Below are positions 62,759 through 64,000 of a stretch of 64,000 nt of DNA, one piece after another. The notes below the pieces were generated by a model. It was given only the letters and a program-made list of their open reading frames with translations, was not told the DNA's origin and did not search any database. The DNA comes from Mycetohabitans endofungorum (GTDB taxonomy: Bacteria; Pseudomonadota; Gammaproteobacteria; Burkholderiales; Burkholderiaceae). Where the stretch lies: positions 1,488,001 through 1,552,000 of the forward strand of contig NZ_CP132744.1 of assembly GCF_037477895.1 (NCBI RefSeq). Reading direction: 5' to 3'. Position 1 is the stretch's first letter. Each line of letters opens with the position of its first letter. Position numbers and translations under genes: made by a program.

Positions 62759-63115
62759 TCAACGAACGCGTACACCGACGTCTGCAGATTCGTTCACTTC
62801 AACGTCAGCCGAATCCTTTGAAGGCACGTGCTCAATACGATCCGGCAGCACGTCTGCATCCGGCTCTATCGTCTCATCGCCATCGGCAGCGGCGCGCTCG
62901 CCTGTGCCAGCCCGATCCGTATCGCTGCGTTGCTCCACCATGCCCATTTCAAGCGCATGGTTATCCAACTCCGTGTCGCGATCGAAGTCGTACCGCTTTG
63001 CGCCAACCGTGTCGCTGCCGGTGTCCGAAGAATCGCCCGGGCCGAGCGCCTCGATATCATGGCCGGGCACGTGAGGTTGCCGCAAATGGTTGTCGGGATC
63101 TAATGTGCTGTTCAT
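62759..63115 (-). CDS. Small acidic hypothetical protein
   Basis: A 118-residue protein from ATG 63113-63115 with GGAG before it. Very rich in Asp, Glu, Ser and Gly (DIEALGPGDSSDTGSDTVG, DETIEPDADVLPDRIE), with no membrane segment or signal peptide; probably disordered. I recall similar acidic proteins in Burkholderiaceae without known function, but cannot name the family. Confidence 0.7.
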   Translation of the reverse strand: MNSTLDPDNHLRQPHVPGHDIEALGPGDSSDTGSDTVGAKRYDFDRDTELDNHALEMGMVEQRSDTDRAGTGERAAADGDETIEPDADVLPDRIEHVPSKDSADVEVNESADVGVRVR

Positions 63116-63440
63116 AATGCTCTCCGTGCAATGTGTGCATACAACAGTAGCAGACGCCGTGCCCCATTCCATGCCGCGCATCCGAAGTTTGGGCACGTTC
63201 AGTACGTGGTTCTAAACGTCCTATAACGGCGGCTCAGGAGCCAATTGCACGGAACGCCGAACGCCATTAGGCCGCATGTGCCGATCAACATAGCGGCGCG
63301 ACAAGCGCCACGCTAGTCTTCGCGTCCGCGTCGCGCAATCGCGTGACGCGCCGCACGCACCATGTCAAGATTGCGCTGCACAAGCGCTTGACAAGCGTCA
63401 TTACTCTCTACGCGCGGCCCGTCTGGTACGGCCGATCAGG
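63116..63440. other. Intergenic region before the AI-2E-family gene
   Basis: 325 bases with no gene seen. TTGACA at 63389-63394 could be a -35 box for the transporter gene, but no good -10 follows at 16-18 bases. Confidence 0.35.
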
Positions 63441-64000
63441 ATGATGAACAAAGACACACGGAATCAAAGAGGCTTTCAAATCCTACTGTTCGCGGTATCG
63501 TTCGCGCTCATCTGGATCCTGCTGCCGTTCTTCGGCGCAATTTTTTGGGGCACGATTTTGGCCATCCTATTCCAGCCGTTACAGCGCACGCTGACGATGC
63601 GGCTGGGCAACCGCCCAAATCTCGCAGCCCTGGCGACGTTAAGCCTGTGCGTGCTGGTCGTGATCCTGCCTGTGAGCCTGATGATTGGCACGCTCGTGCA
63701 GGAAGTCTCATTCGCCTACGAGCAAATTAAAACCGGCCAGTGGAACATCACGCTGTATTTCCAAAAGGCGGTCGGCGCGCTGCCCGCGTTTGCGCAGCAC
63801 TGGCTGAACGACGTCGGCTTGGCCGACATGCAAAGCCTGCAAGCCAGGCTGACCGAAGGGGCCGCCCGCATCAGTCAATTCGTGGCCGCGCAGGCGGTCG
63901 AAATCGGCCAAAATACGCTGCAGTTCGCCGTTGGCTTTGGCATCATGCTGTATATGGTGTTTTTCCTGCTACGCGACGGCGGCGCCATCTCGTTGCGTAT
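63441..64000 (+). CDS. AI-2E family (PerM-like) transporter, partial
   Basis: Starts at ATG 63441 or 63444 and runs off the right edge after about 186 residues. Hydrophobic segments are seen at about residues 13-45 (FQILLFAVSFALIWILLPFF, GAIFWGTILAILFQP) and 60-80 (LSLCVLVVILPVSLMIGTLV), then an amphipathic soluble part, then another span near the edge (FAVGFGIMLYMVFFLLRDGG), matching the AI-2E exporter/PerM family layout. Some members export autoinducer-2, others move ions; the substrate is unknown. Confidence 0.9.
   Translation, partial: MMNKDTRNQRGFQILLFAVSFALIWILLPFFGAIFWGTILAILFQPLQRTLTMRLGNRPNLAALATLSLCVLVVILPVSLMIGTLVQEVSFAYEQIKTGQWNITLYFQKAVGALPAFAQHWLNDVGLADMQSLQARLTEGAARISQFVAAQAVEIGQNTLQFAVGFGIMLYMVFFLLRDGGAISLR

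Noticed and set aside
63386..63396. GCTTGACAAGC before the AI-2E gene as another copy of the ppsA/ppsR repeat
   Set aside because: Only the nine-base core is shared; a match this short may be chance.

Overview
The window reads as a piece of the main chromosome of a GC-rich beta-proteobacterium of the Burkholderiaceae. Gene order is the classic one for that family (rpsB-tsf-pyrH-frr-uppS-cdsA-dxr-rseP-bamA-skp-lpxD-fabZ-lpxA-lpxB-rnhB, dapC-dapD-dapE-prmB, smc-zipA-ligA-def, ppsA/ppsR). An NRPS gene at the left edge, many decayed genes and a candidate eukaryotic-like (F-box) effector point, by inference only, to a host-associated member with a reducing genome such as Mycetohabitans (formerly Burkholderia rhizoxinica).

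Layout. 1-1558 (-) is the N-terminal part of a nonribosomal peptide synthetase whose first condensation domain has a degenerate catalytic motif. 1559-3389 is mostly non-coding and holds a frameshifted tyrosine-recombinase remnant. 3390-7352 (-) has a stomatin/NfeD membrane pair and PEP synthase (ppsA); the divergent ppsR (+) encodes the regulator of PEP synthase. 8552-24490 (-) is one long co-directional block for translation (rpsB, tsf, frr), UMP kinase, isoprenoid and phospholipid precursors (uppS, cdsA, dxr), outer-membrane assembly (rseP, bamA, skp) and lipid A/fatty acid synthesis (lpxD, fabZ, lpxA, lpxB), ending in rnhB and an rRNA methyltransferase.

24724-26169 (-) is the most interesting locus: an unrecognised 481-residue protein with an F-box-like segment and about nine 19-20-residue 'LP' helical repeats, sitting between rpsB and map, two genes that are often direct neighbours. 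26407-31419 (+) carries map, glnD and a pseudouridine synthase. 31453-39000 (-) carries def, ligA, zipA and smc. 39300-43948 (+) is a lysine/diaminopimelate operon (dapC, dapD, an ArsC-like gene, dapE) followed by prmB. Then come cardiolipin synthase, a porin, glutathione peroxidase, an ABC-F ATPase, rpiA, a broken lipoprotein gene, rlmB, rnr and tRNA-Leu(CAG) with its own promoter and terminator.

57084-60548 looks like the ruin of a low-oxygen cluster: an acetate kinase remnant, a HemN paralogue lacking the radical-SAM cysteines that is translationally coupled to a CydX-like small protein, three FNR-type sites, a CBS-BON pseudogene, a truncated Tat-signal ORF and a YciE/YciF-type ferritin-like protein. 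The right end has a MipA/OmpV outer-membrane protein, a DUF4142 periplasmic protein, a small acidic protein and the start of an AI-2E-family transporter. All family assignments come from reading motifs by eye; no searches were run.
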